DNA of 64,000 nt, from contig OX393579.1 of assembly GCA_947652605.1 (NCBI GenBank), positions 37,578,970 through 37,642,969 of the forward strand. Reading direction: 5' to 3'. This document shows, one piece after another, positions 10,842 through 21,543 of this stretch. A program made the translations under genes and the position numbers. This DNA comes from Elmis aenea. Taxonomy: Eukaryota > Arthropoda > Insecta > Coleoptera > Elmidae. The first letter of the stretch is position 1. Every line of letters starts with the position of its first letter. Below the pieces are notes generated by a model. It worked only from the letters and a program-made list of their open reading frames with translations, searched no databases and was not told where the DNA came from.

Positions 10842-11400
10842 CGTATCCGGAACATTCTTCGCCCACAATTCTTCGTCTCCACAATTCTTCGCCGCTACAA
10901 TTTTTCGCCGCCACAATTTTTGCGGCATACAAGCATATCACAAGTTGTGTTTGTAAATGTGATTGTTTTTATTTATAACGTAATTTTTACAAATTATTTT
11001 ACATTAGGATAGGTTGGGTCAGGTCAGGTCAGGTCAGGTTAATTTAATTTTTATTTATACTATAATAACATAAACAAGATTAAAAATCACAACATACGCT
11101 ATTTATGTAGCAATTTTTAAACATAATATTAAAAGAAGAAGTATTAATATACAAGAAACGACTTCAGGCTAATATAAAATAATCTGTAAAAATTACGTTA
11201 AGTATAAATAAAAACAATCACGTTTACAAATAAAATTTGTGATATGCCTGTATGCGGCGAAAAATTGTGGTGGCGAAGAATTGTGGCGTCGAAGAATTGT
11301 GGCGGCGAAGAATTGTGTAGGCGAAGAAATGTGGGCGAAGAATTGTGGAGGCGAAGAATTGTGGGCGAAGAATTGTGTGCGAAGAATGTTCCTAGACCCG
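10842..11400. mobile_element. Foldback with tandem-repeat ends and telomere-like core, copy 1
   Basis: This is a 559-bp palindrome. Each arm ends in about 4-8 tandem units of GCGAAGAATTGTG (or its complement CACAATTCTTCGC). The right arm (11257-11390) has more units than the left, so unit number varies. Likely target duplication: TTCGTTCA at 10834-10841 and TTGGTTCA at 11401-11408 (7 of 8). Inner inverted homology covers TACAAGCATATCA and the ACGTAATTTTTAC segments. The core carries seven in-phase telomere-like pentamers. A second copy in opposite orientation lies at 28660-29203. It encodes nothing and the superfamily is unknown. Confidence 0.8.
11004..11038 (+). repeat. Telomere-like pentamers TTAGG/TCAGG inside the foldback
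   Basis: Seven pentamers run in register: TTAGG, ATAGG, TTGGG, then TCAGG four times. TTAGG is the ancestral insect telomere repeat and TCAGG is the one found in many beetles. The array lies in the centre of a transposon, so this is not a chromosome end. Confidence 0.75.
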
Positions 11401-11819
11401 TTGGTTCATTAAACAAAAAAAATTAAAGATATTTTATTAAGTATTCAGATTAAAGGTTCTTATTTTACTTCATAACATAATCTTAAACATATTGGTTGAA
11501 TATCTCGTGTTGTTATGCGTCGATTTGCTTCCACCAATGCCATTATTTGGTCTTCATTAGCCTTAACTGGACATCCAGAACGTGATGCATCTTTGAGATC
11601 AAAATTTCGTAAACAAATTGAGACACTGGCGTTCAGTCAACACATTCTCTCTCACTGCACATAAAATTGTATTGCTTGCACTGTATTATTTTTACCTTTA
11701 CGGTAATAAAAAAGCAAGTTATGCCGAAAATTTTCACTTTGGATTTCCATTTTTGATGCGACGCCAAACAAAAAAACGTATCGACAGATTCAAATTACTT
11801 TTATTCAAATGAAGCTTGA

Positions 11820-12075
11820 CCGAGCTCGGTGGCTGGTTGGTACGCAACCTTCCGAGTTAATCGGGAGGTCGTGGGTTCGAATCCCACGGCCGTCTGTCAT
11901 CGTAGAGGTTTCAGGTGGTTTCCTCTACCTACTATAGGCAAATGCTGTGACAGTACTTCCACCTACCCTTACCTTACCCACCCTTCTCTTGTTCCCCGCC
12001 CCCTTTTCCCGGACGCTAATGGCCAAAGTAGTTGAAGCGTCCTTAAACGAACAATTTAAAATTTAAAAAAAAAAA
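11820..12075 (+). mobile_element. tRNA-derived SINE, copy 1
   Basis: The head has a polymerase III A box (TGGCTGGTTGG at about 11830) and a perfect B box (GGTTCGAATCC at about 11875). The body TCAGGTGGTTTCCTCTACCT, then GGCAAATGCTGTGACAGTAC and CTTCCACCTACCC, is conserved in all three copies of the window. It ends in an A-rich tail. A 13-bp duplication, AAATGAAGCTTGA, flanks it at 11807-11819 and 12076-12088, so this is a true retroposed copy. Copies 2 and 3 lie at 25550-25770 and 50585-50859, both on the minus strand. The partner LINE supplying the machinery is not identified. Confidence 0.92.
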
Positions 12076-12088
12076 AAATGAAGCTTGA

Positions 12089-13139
12089 AATGTCAGTTGT
12101 TAAAATCCATAATTTTATTTTGGTTTAGAATGAAGTAGGCTGCTTAAAAATATAACTAACGATAAATAAAAATAGTAAAATTAGTTTCGGAACAACCAAT
12201 ATTGATCACCTGTTAGAAACGTTCATCTTTAGGCTCACAGCGTTTTGTCGGCTGTTTGGGAACTTGAAACTGAAAGTTAGGTTAACCTAAACGTAGATAA
12301 TATCTTTGAAATGTAAACTAATAGTGCCGAGAGCAGTTTAGTATTTGTCTTTAACGATCGAAACTACCTAGTATTAGTGGGATTTCTGTTTCACTTTACT
12401 AGGTGCAACTGGAAATTATCTACATGCTGGGAACCAGAGAACCAATTAAAAATTTGTGGAAAACGAGCCTGTGTAATAAACATAGCGAATTTAATCGTCC
12501 AAATTAAAAACTCAAATGGAGATGTTGTTTTTATTCGAATGAATGTGAAAATTAAATATATTAGGGTAACCAATGTCGAAAAAACGAGGGTTGACGTAAC
12601 CCATAATTCTTCACCCGTTTGTTTTACTTCAGTTTTTTATTTGTTGTGTGTACTGTTTCAATTCCAGAGTGCAAAAAACAAGAATTCACTTTCAAATAAA
12701 TTAAGTTTCAAAAGTCATTTTGCGTTTTTTGCTAATTAAAGTGCGTTCAAAAGCAAGTCTATACAGGGCGTTAACAACATGTCTGGCCAAAGTTAAACAA
12801 CTTATTCCATTAACCATAATAATGAAAACATTTGGGAATGTTTTCGTTTGCAGGTCTTCTTAGATATTGATTATTAATGTATTGTTTGTTGAAAACAATG
12901 AATGTTTTAAAGTTAGCACATTACGGCAAAACATACACTTTTGCTTTACCGAAATACCGATGACGGATGTCTTAGTTAAAAATCGTCGTTGCGGATAAGT
13001 TTTTCTACATAGACACTGAGCTTTACGGAGTTTTTGTTTTTTCGCCTGTACGTGCTTGAATTACATTTTTCTATTATTTTGATGAATGATCAATAGAACA
13101 AGCTATTAAAGTTTGACAAGACTTATTGTAAGGTTCATG
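12089..13139. other. AT-rich stretch, no recognised gene
   Basis: A 120-codon open frame at 12377-12739 shows no recognisable motif, and I do not call it a gene. TACAGGGCGTT at about 12764 resembles a foldback end. Confidence 0.45.
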
Positions 13140-13147
13140 TATAATAC

Positions 13148-13449
13148 CAGAGTTGCGGAGTCGGTAAAAAAAATGCGATTCCGACTCCTGATAATTTTAG
13201 TAGACTCCGACTCAGACTCCGACTCCGACAAAATTAAATACTGAGACATTTTATGGTGTTTGTAATATAAAAAAGAAAAAGAAATTCAAAGAAATGATTT
13301 AAAATTTGAGTTTAAATTTTGCGGCAAAGGACCACCTCGCAATTTTTTGTTGTACTGGGAGTCGGAAAAAATGTACCGACTCCGCCTCAGACTCCACTGA
13401 CCAGAAATTCCTTCTAAACTCCAACTTCGACTCCGACTCCACAGCCCTG
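13148..13449. mobile_element. hAT-type MITE (302 bp), GACTCC-rich ends
   Basis: Ends CAGAGTTGCGGAGTCGG and (inverted) CAGGGCTGTGGAGTCGG are flanked by a perfect 8-bp duplication, TATAATAC, at 13140-13147 and 13450-13457. Subterminal regions are stacks of GACTCC/GGAGTC hexamers. It is related in style to the element at 31044-31391. Confidence 0.9.
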
Positions 13450-13457
13450 TATAATAC

Positions 13458-14124
13458 TGACACAATTTACAACAATTAACTAAGTGTTAAGAAAAAAATT
13501 CTACTATACATGGTGCATCATTGGGATCTCCTAAACAGTAAGAGATATAAAGTCGGTTAAAATGTTTCTAATCCTCGTTCACAAGGCGACACTAAAGCGT
13601 GACACTTAATGTAATAGGGTCGTTGTCGAAACAGCCCATTGTCGCGATGTCAGAATGTTCTGTGATGCCACAGTGCTGCTATGGCATCGCTGCTAACTAT
13701 TGATATTGAAAATACAACACTTGACGTAAGCCTACCATATTTTTATATTTTGTTAGCGCGTATTTGTCATCGATTTTGAGTTTATCAGGTTTTCATTAGA
13801 TGTGCTAACGGTTTTAAAACATTTTCAACAATAACGTATGTCCCAAAAGATTTGACACAAACTATAGAGGGCACAAAAAGGGCAATAGGAAAAAAATATC
13901 AAGTTGCCATGGAAACAAAAATTTGTTTGACACCTTTACCCTTAACTTAACGTTGACATTTCAGTTTTTAAATAGTTTTTGTCGATATGGTTTACAAATT
14001 AGGAATTAGGTAAAATATTTATATTTTGTTAGACGAAATAATACGCATTTTTGAAAATCAAAATAAATCGCGTAGGACAATTTATCGGACAATTGCTGAA
14101 TGTGAGCAAGGTATTCCTTGCATG
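13458..14124. other. Plain sequence with weak repeat relics
   Basis: Nothing is codable. CATTGGGATCTCCTAAACAG near 13520 resembles the arm motif GGGATCT.GTAAACG.TAAG seen at 21575 and 49620. Around 13575-13610 there is weak similarity to the small palindromic MITE at 29246-29358. Confidence 0.4.
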
Positions 14125-15159
14125 TAGGATGACCAGATGTAATTTAGCAAAACTAGGACAAAAAAAGAAAAACCAGGACATTTTTGCACTTTTCAAACCA
14201 GGACAAAACCAGGACATTTTTATCGAAAAAATGTAACGTCAAAAACTCGAATGGAAAAGATAAAATTATAACTTCCTTGTTTTTATCTTTCAATTGTTTC
14301 AAAATTATTGCCGTCTACCTTTATAGCCTAGGTGCTCGAAAATATTACGTTGCCCTAAAAATTTACAATAAAATCGCGATATCTCGAAAAATATCAGTTT
14401 TAGGTATAAAACATGGTAAAAGTTTTTGAAAATTTTTCTACAAGACTATGTATAATCATATAGGGTGTTGTATTTAAGAAAATTAAGTTAACGATGTTCA
14501 AAATTTCACAAGTTTGACGAAGCGTAAAAAACGCCTTGTATAATATTTTTAAAATGTAGTTGTCGCAAAGTGTTAATTGACTTATTGTCTATGTAAATTT
14601 CAAAAAATTTACTGCCTTCACAAAGTTCTTAAATGATGAACGATTTTGAAAGTGCTGTATCGCTCAAAATTTTCATAAAAATGTGAATTTAACGAAAACG
14701 GTTGACTTAAACCGTAAAACCTAATACATTTAAAATGTTAATTTAAAGAGGAATATAAAAATATACAGGATGTTTCATCTAAAATTTTAAAGTTAGGTCC
14801 GTTTCCGGTTGAACCGGAAGTCGTATTGCAACCCAATATTTTTATCGAATCTGGAATATACGATAACGATCAGATACCAAATTTTATCGGAATATTTCTA
14901 ATAGTTTAGTAGATATTTGTTTGAAACTTTTTATCGCGAATATCATAGCATTTTCTACGAGCAACAAATTGCCAACTGTTGCTTACTATGACACTAACGT
15001 TAAACTAATAATGTTCCACTGACAATGAAAATTATGCATTTTTTTATTTTATAAAAACTTATCAGAAACCCGTACACATTTTAAAAATCCTCCCGGACTT
15101 CCCCGCCGAAGTACAAAAACCGGACATGTCCGGAGAAATCCAGACGTCTGGTCACCCTA
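14125..15159. mobile_element. hAT-type element (1,035 bp) carrying a foldback arm
   Basis: Ends TAGGATGACCAGATGT and, inverted, TAGGGTGACCAGACGT are flanked by a perfect 8-bp duplication, CTTGCATG, at 14117-14124 and 15160-15167. Subterminal motifs such as CCAGGACATTTTT repeat next to the left end. The central ~700 bp is a copy of the window-wide arm repeat, so the original MITE was probably much smaller and was later invaded. Confidence 0.88.
14262..14955 (+). repeat. Solo arm of the CAGGGTG foldback group, copy 1
   Basis: The sequence runs through AAAATCGCGATATCTCG, GGGTGTTGTATTTAAGAAAA, CACAAGTTTGACGAAGCGTA, AACGAAAACGGTTGACTTAA and GTTTCCGGTTGAACCGGAAG. The same ordered blocks recur at 22030-22480 and 35005-35690 (same strand) and about 48160-48590 (opposite strand). 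They also form the arms of the foldback at 36524-38394. No partner arm is present here. Confidence 0.75.
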
Positions 15160-15167
15160 CTTGCATG

Positions 15168-15753
15168 AACCTTCCAAAAAGTGGAAGACCTAGGAATTTC
15201 ACTACTGGTAATCTTCTTACGGAATATATCGCGGAAACTGTCGCGGAACTACCAAAAATACCGAAAAAGAAGAAAAACTCCAAAATATACAGCCAAGCAA
15301 CTAGCCAGAATCCCGATATGAAGGGTACATTTTGCTAACAACCGGGTGATAATTATGGATGACGAAATGTAGGGACATTGATGGTTTTTATACTGACTGA
15401 ATATTGCAGAAGTCCCTGATAATGTCAGATATAAACAAAAAGCCAAATTCGTTGATAAGGGGTTGGCATGGTGCGCTATTGCGCCTTGTGGAAAACCACG
15501 GTTCTAAAAAGTTCATAATTTTTGTTGCTTATGAAACAGTTAACTACCATAAATTACAAAACTTTATTTAAATGCATTTGTTTTGCAAAACAAATTTTGT
15601 TGTAATTTGTGCCAAAACTTACGGGACATACGTTATTCTTGTTTATGGGATACATTTATCTCGAATATAGAAATAGTAATAATTATTATCTGTTCTATAA
15701 AATCCGCTGCTACAGATACAAGTGCGGTCATTTTCCATACAAATGAGGTATTA
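15168..15753. other. AT-rich stretch, nothing recognised
   Basis: No gene or RNA motif seen between the hAT element and the small TA-flanked MITE. Confidence 0.45.
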
Positions 15754-15925
15754 ACAGCCGTATTCATAGTCCTTTCTTATCTTAAGGATTGAGGAAGCCT
15801 CAAGGAAGCTCGCAACCTCCCTTGAGATAAGGTAGCCAATAAGGTTCCTTGTTCGGTTAAGGTACATTTATGAAACATGAAACGAGGAATCCTTATTCCT
15901 CAAGGAAGGACATAAATACGGCTGT
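15754..15925. mobile_element. Tc1/mariner-type MITE (172 bp)
   Basis: Terminal inverted repeats ACAGCCGTATTCATAGTCCT and AGGACATAAATACGGCTGT are flanked by TA at 15752-15753 and 15926-15927. Inner segments TTGAGGAA and TTCCTCAAGG also pair. It does not encode protein. Confidence 0.75.
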
Positions 15926-15926
15926 T

Positions 15927-16128
15927 AGTGTCGTGACACTCAAATATATTATACTGGTTCTAGGACAATCACCCCCCGGACAATAACCCCCCGTACAAAT
16001 AACCCCCCGTGTAAAAAACCCCCCAGACAATTAACCATTATACTACGTGTGAACACCTAGTGCCGTGACAGTTAATGCCAACTACTGTCGTGGCATTAAA
16101 TGTCACGACGTCAAAGCCACGAGCCCTT
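15927..16128. mobile_element. Small palindromic MITE, split by an 81-bp insertion
   Basis: Joining 15927-15955 to 16045-16128 gives a palindromic unit ending GTGTCGTGACACT and AATGTCACGACGTC. It matches the unit at 29246-29358, with shared blocks TCAAATATAT and TACGTGTGAACACCT. The interruption is the element at 15956-16036. Confidence 0.65.
15956..16036. mobile_element. 81-bp micro-element made of ACCCCCC repeats
   Basis: The whole unit is five imperfect 13-16-bp repeats of the type GGACAATAACCCCCC, starting GGTTCTAGGACAATC and ending GACAATTAACC. It sits in the middle of a recognisable MITE and is flanked by a perfect 8-bp duplication, ATTATACT, at 15948-15955 and 16037-16044. The TTCTAGGACA end resembles the TCTAGGAACATTC end of the 544-559-bp foldbacks at 10842 and 28660, which suggests the same mobilising enzyme. 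It may be among the shortest transposed units one could define. Confidence 0.75.
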
Positions 16129-17912
16129 CTTTAGCAATTATTTCATTCTTTAAATAACAAAATCATTGCTCGCTGAATTCAGACGGAAAACTGAGAAAAG
16201 TCAATTTTTAAATATTACTCCTAGATATCTTTGTTGTCGAAAAAACTTGGCCAGGAAAATTTGAATAGGTAAGTACTTATACAAATTACAAACTAAGAAA
16301 TGACACTCAATTGTTTAAATATTATTCATATTCTGCAATAAATGACAAAGTTTTAAATGAAAACAATATTTGGCTTAGCGACAATTATACAAAAATATAT
16401 TTGTTTGCTTATATTTTGGCGTATTTTTTCAAAATAAATAATTACTGTATGAATGAAAATGCTTTCAAGACTCATGAACTAGTTTGCCGTGAAACAGATG
16501 ATAACTTTGATTATAATTTCAACTTTTAATATGATAATTCACGTAGACAATCATTCAAACAGAGCAGAAATAATAACTACTTTTATTAAAGAAATTTAAT
16601 GAACGATTGCAAAACGTCCAAAACCATTTTTTAAATTTGTTATGATTCAATTAATAGCTATTTTATTAAAAAGATATTCCACTTTTTGATGTTAATTAAT
16701 TTTTTTCTTTGTATTTGTTAAATTTCTCTAATAAAAACTATTTTTATTCTCTATATTATCCGGCGATAAACTGTGATGCACAGGTAAATAACATGTTTTG
16801 TAAGAAATATGAATGTAATTTTGTGAAATAACTAATATTCAAGCAGTTGTTTTTTAAGCTCCACCGTGAAAAAGATTAAGAAACTTTAATTCACTATAAA
16901 CTTGAAATACAATGTATGTTTTAATAACTAAATTAAGTTGAATTAAACCATTTTATTTATAATTAAAATATGCTTTGATATACGCATGCAATAATGAGCT
17001 AGCTCCACTCGAGTCATATAAAATTTGTAATGTCAGGTCCAACAAATCTTTCATAATGTCCCGTAAATTTCAGCTATTATTAAAATTAAAAAAAAAAATG
17101 TAATGAAGTTTATCTAGAAATACTGCTAACAAACACACGTGATTTATAAAAAGTTAAATGAAGATCTTTATTATTGCAAAATACACAAATTGAATTGAGT
17201 CAATTTTCATCTTACTTAAAAAATAAAACGCAATTACAAGTCGTTAAGGAAAAATACTATTCGAGCATCAGTCCATCACATTCCAAAGCACACCGACAAG
17301 TTTGGTGAAACGTAGGTATTTTGATTTACGTTAAGCACTTCGACATTGATACTGTTAACGATTTTCTACTGTTAATTCCAAAACGTTGAATCAACGACCA
17401 ACAAGTTGAACCAGATTGATTTAGTCCTATATAAACACACCCACAAATTTATCAATACGACCACCAGTTAAGCTCGAGCAATTCATTTTAATTAAGCAAA
17501 CTTTTTTGTAATTTAAACACCGTAACAGCCACATCCTAACTACACAACGCGGATAGTTATCTTTAGGTGGAAGAAACAACGAAAAATAAAAACAATAAAC
17601 TGAAATGTAATTCGCTGCAAATGAAACCAACTTATAGCTAATAAGTACTCTAGGACAGCGGTTCTGAACCTTTTAATTACCACGTACTATTTATTGGAAT
17701 CTTAAAAAGGTGCATTATTATTAGAATACTACGGTTGCTAATGTGATTTGATAGGAAAAGTCATTCCGGTCGGAGTTTTTCATAGAGAACTCTTATCAAA
17801 AAACAGTGCAAACGAACTGTAAAGAAACAGTCAAAATGACGTTTGTTAACGACTTTTTCTACGACGACTTCGTCAAATGATTATTAGGGTAGAAAACGTC
17901 ACGTAACCCTAA
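16129..17912. other. AT-rich stretch, no recognised gene
   Basis: Only short chance frames (up to 72 codons) and poly-A/T tracts. No repeat pairing seen. Confidence 0.5.
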
Positions 17913-18011
17913 GTGAGCTCACGTTTCCATCAAACGTGTGAGAGCGAGTTAGACAATAAGAATCTATTGTTTATCTCACTTTTACAGATTTGATGAGAAC
18001 GTGAGCTCATG
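17913..18011. repeat. Short palindromic MITE-like repeat
   Basis: GTGAGCTCACGTTTCCATCA at 17914 pairs with TTTGATGAGAACGTGAGCTC ending near 18009, and inner GAGTTAGACAATAAGA pairs with TCTATTGTTTATCTCA. The total is about 100 bp. No sure target duplication. Confidence 0.55.
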
Positions 18012-19529
18012 TGATATAGTAGTGCAAAAATTTCTAATATGAAAAGAACCTTATCAAAATTAATGTTTATTAATTTGTGTAAACATTCATAAAAAGTTAA
18101 CAGTTTTATGCAACTTCAGAAAAAAACATTTCTCAGGTAAAGTAAAACGTTATATACAAAAGAATTTTTATTGGCAAATATAAATGTCAAGCTGTTACAA
18201 CAATATGTTGTTGGACAAGAACACGTTGAATATCGAAAAGGTATTTCTTGCATTTGCATTACTATTGATTCAGGTTGTACTTGCTTTTGTATAACGTTCT
18301 TAATAAAAATGTCTTCACCCAACGTATTTCAATAATGGTTTTATTTTTTTTCAATTTATTGTTTAATTTAAATGTTGTTAACCTGTCATCATATTGTTCT
18401 GTATCTTCAGGAATTGATTAACTTGTTCATTTCTATTTTATTCTTTACAAAATTTATTAAACACAAACATTTTTATAGGCATACATACTGATAACAGACA
18501 AGAAACTTTGAATTATCATAACTATTACACAAATAACGATGAGAAAATATATTTGAACAGTTAACTAAAAAGTGGATCCAAAATAACCTGGAAGAAACAA
18601 ACAAAAATGATTTATAGTATGTACTTACGCTTTAAAAAACCTACATTTAAACTCCTCATTATATACGGCAATTAAGTTTGTAAATGGTCCATCAATTACA
18701 TCGAAGATTTTTAAAATATAAATAGTTTGTGTCAGGTAAATAAAACAACCCCACCAACCTTCACATTTAATTCTTGGCACAACAACATGTTTACAAATTT
18801 AATGTTGATTTCGTATTATAATTTGATTATCGATTAAGTTTAAAAATATATCCAGAATTAACAAGAAACGACTTGGGCCTTATTATCGACTGTACCCGGA
18901 TATTTTGATTATTTTATAAAGTTGTCACGCACATTACAAAACACTTTAACTGTTAATTGGGCGTGCGGATATATTAATTTAATAATTACACACACATCGT
19001 TGTTAGGTGTACACAATTTCAATCTCTCTTTAAACTGCAACATTTTAAATATCGCTCTATTGAAACAGCTTTAACATTAATAACAAACCTGACCCTATTA
19101 AATGCAAATAAGCTTCAGCCGATCACACAACATTTCATTAATTAAATATAAACAAGACAGTATGCATACTTGGCAAAATTATGGAGATTTAGAAGCAGAT
19201 TGTTTAACGCTATTAATTTAGATTAGGTATTGCCTGGCAACCTAATAAAAGGTAATTGAACTATTCCTGTAATTGCATAATCAAACCATTTACAGAATTC
19301 ATGGAATTCATTATCCACTCGATACGCATCGTCGAAGGGTTATGGTAAGCATTGAAATAAATGGCGACCATTTGACTATATCCATTGTGACTGCGTGCAA
19401 CATGGGAAATCGAATTTAGCTAAAACTAGCCAATTGTTAACTAAAACCTTTTACTATTCTTTTTTATAAACGGTTTACTTCATTTAAATAGGTACAGTAG
19501 ATTGTAGTCTTTTTCGAAATACAAAAGTA
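18012..19529. other. AT-rich stretch, no recognised gene
   Basis: Nothing codable or repetitive was recognised. Confidence 0.5.
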
Positions 19530-19835
19530 AACGAAGCGACGGACGGTTCACATGTTTAGTTCAGTGACGAATCGTGTAGGTGTAGGTGAATTGTATAAAG
19601 CTGAGAGAAGAATCTTGTCAGCGGTTCATTCTGAACTGGCGAATTAGTCGATAAGGAACGATGTCGCGTAAAAGGTTAAGGCCAAACATTTTACCTAAAT
19701 GGCCGCAAGCGAATTTATTTTTTACCAGTAACAAAAAGGCAACGGAATCGAAGAACAGTTCACTTGTTCAGTGACGAATCGTGCAAGTGAATCGTTCAGT
19801 TTGAACGGTACATTCGCGAATTTCCCATCTCTATT
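19530..19835. mobile_element. Decayed hAT-like terminus
   Basis: The right edge, read inward, is AGAGATGGGAAATTCGCGAA, a hAT-style end. GTTCAGTGACGAATCGTG occurs twice in direct orientation (about 19558 and 19777), typical of subterminal repeats. The left boundary and target duplication could not be established. Confidence 0.4.
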
Positions 19836-21018
19836 TCATGGTAACCACATAAACTACAACAACCCGAATACCAGGTTTATAGTGGCTGTTGTCCAAAACG
19901 CAATTTTACAAATTTAACAATGAAAGTAATGTAGAAGTAAAATACAATGCGTGACACAACAATGAAATTAGAAAAAAAAATCTATTTGATTATGTGAATA
20001 TAAAAAATTGCGCTTATAAGAAAAATAAAGTTGATTAGATAAAACAAAAACAAATCGACCTAAAAAAATTATTAATTACCATCTGATTCGGCTTAAAAAG
20101 TTGCTTAGGCAATGTTTTTTCACGTATGAAATATTATATAATCCAAAGGTGGACGATTTGTTAAAATCGTATTGTCCGGTCTTTGCTAATTTTCTCAGAT
20201 ACCGTTGGAGATATTTCCAATTCCTTTTTGGATTAATAATAAGCACTGAATTTAGCAGCTTTGCCAAATTTAAACCCATACTCTAGCTGTCATAATAGTC
20301 GGGATAACCATGCTTAAACTTAAGATTTAAACACCCTGTATATGTGTGATCATAGTATCGAGCTTATTAATCTATGAGTTAATATTTCTAGAAATTTTTA
20401 CTTTTTGTGACAATAAATGCTTCGTTATGATTTTATCTTGATGAAACTGTTTTTAAACTGAATGCGATTTTATAACCGGTCAAATGGTACCTATAAGTAT
20501 TGTGGCGATCAAGGGTGTAGGGTGTAAATAATAATATTGGGACGATCAAGGTGGTAATGAAAAATAACAGTTTATGTATAACGATGATAAAAATAAAAAG
20601 ATGTTGACATTTGTGCTGAATAAATAGTTGTTTTATTTGGTTGAACCGAGCAAACGTAACAGTATAATTTGCATAAATACATACGACCTAAAAGTTAGTC
20701 ATGTAAAAATATAGTTTTTAAGCTATAATTTCCCATTGACGTTCGCCGAATTACCATATTTTTACCAAAATGAATTTCATTATTTCTTATTTATTATGCA
20801 GTTTCGTACCAATTGCAAGCATGGTGTTGCTATGAATCTACAGACTGTCATATAAACGTGCTTTTTAAGGTTACCCTGTCAACGTAAATTTTTTTTAATA
20901 CTAAGCTTATTTATAAATTGAAATTCGAAACATAACATTATTGAACAGCAGAGCACGGATATCTTATTTCCAATGGGAGTTGGGGGTATATTATCGGCAA
21001 AAGAAATTAAATTTACAC
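19836..21018. other. AT-rich stretch with one orphan foldback end
   Basis: ACACCCTGTATAT at about 20329-20341 looks like a right terminus of the CAGGGTG group. I did not find its partner and no gene was recognised. Confidence 0.4.
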
Positions 21019-21489
21019 AGGTTTGTTCCAACATGCCATTTGAACGGTTTGAGTTTGCGCAGTATCAATATCGCGTTCCAACAAGATCTCTGATAGTTTA
21101 CCGGACGGTCAGTAATCCGTTCCAACACATCTCAAATCAATTCGTGTACCGGTTTGCGGACGATCAGAACAGTACATGGACTGAAAGATGAATTGTTCCC
21201 AGGATTTTTAGACGCCTGCGCTGTTCATCACTAACGTGAGCTCAGCTAGCTATGCGTCGGTCTTCACGCCACTGATTGCTAGATTATTAAGGTGTTTACC
21301 CTAGCGATGCGTACATTTGTATGAACCCAATAGACGCAAATGTCATTTACAGTTAGGCCAGTCGTAAAAGCGTTCCAACACCCGCTAATTCTTGGCGATA
21401 CGTGTATTAGTACATAGTTCACGCATGCGAATAAAACGGTTCATGAACTAGTAAGAAATCAGTCTTAAACTGCTTGTAGGAACAAACCT
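21019..21489. repeat. Element with GGTTTGTTCC inverted ends (~470 bp)
   Basis: AGGTTTGTTCCAACA at 21019 and TGTAGGAACAAACCT at about 21475-21489 are inverted. The interior is less AT-rich than its surroundings and repeats GTTCCAACA several times. This suggests a small DNA transposon, but I could not match target duplications and cannot name the superfamily. Confidence 0.4.
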
Positions 21490-21543
21490 TTCTGTCTTGT
21501 GCTGTTTTTGAGACGTGTTTAATGTTGTAAATAAAAATTACCT

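Noticed and set aside
11004..11038. Chromosome end or true interstitial telomere
   Set aside because: Only 35 bp, and inside a foldback that also occurs elsewhere with the same array; it belongs to the transposon.
11257..11390. CRISPR-like array
   Set aside because: The repeats are contiguous 13-15-bp units with no unique spacers of constant length, and they mirror the opposite arm; the DNA is eukaryotic.
11829..11905. Possible genuine tRNA gene
   Set aside because: It has A and B boxes, but the cloverleaf is poor, there is a non-tRNA body and an A-tail with target duplications, and related copies exist at 25.7 and 50.8 kb; it is a SINE head.
12377..12739. 120-codon open frame as a host gene
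   Set aside because: No recognisable domain or splice structure; similar length to chance frames in this region.
15956..16036. Ordinary microsatellite
   Set aside because: A perfect 8-bp duplication and clean interruption of a known MITE favour transposition, though slippage may have changed the unit number.
21019..21489. Naming the GGTTTGTTCC-ended element as Merlin or P type
   Set aside because: End similarity alone is weak and no matching target duplication was found.
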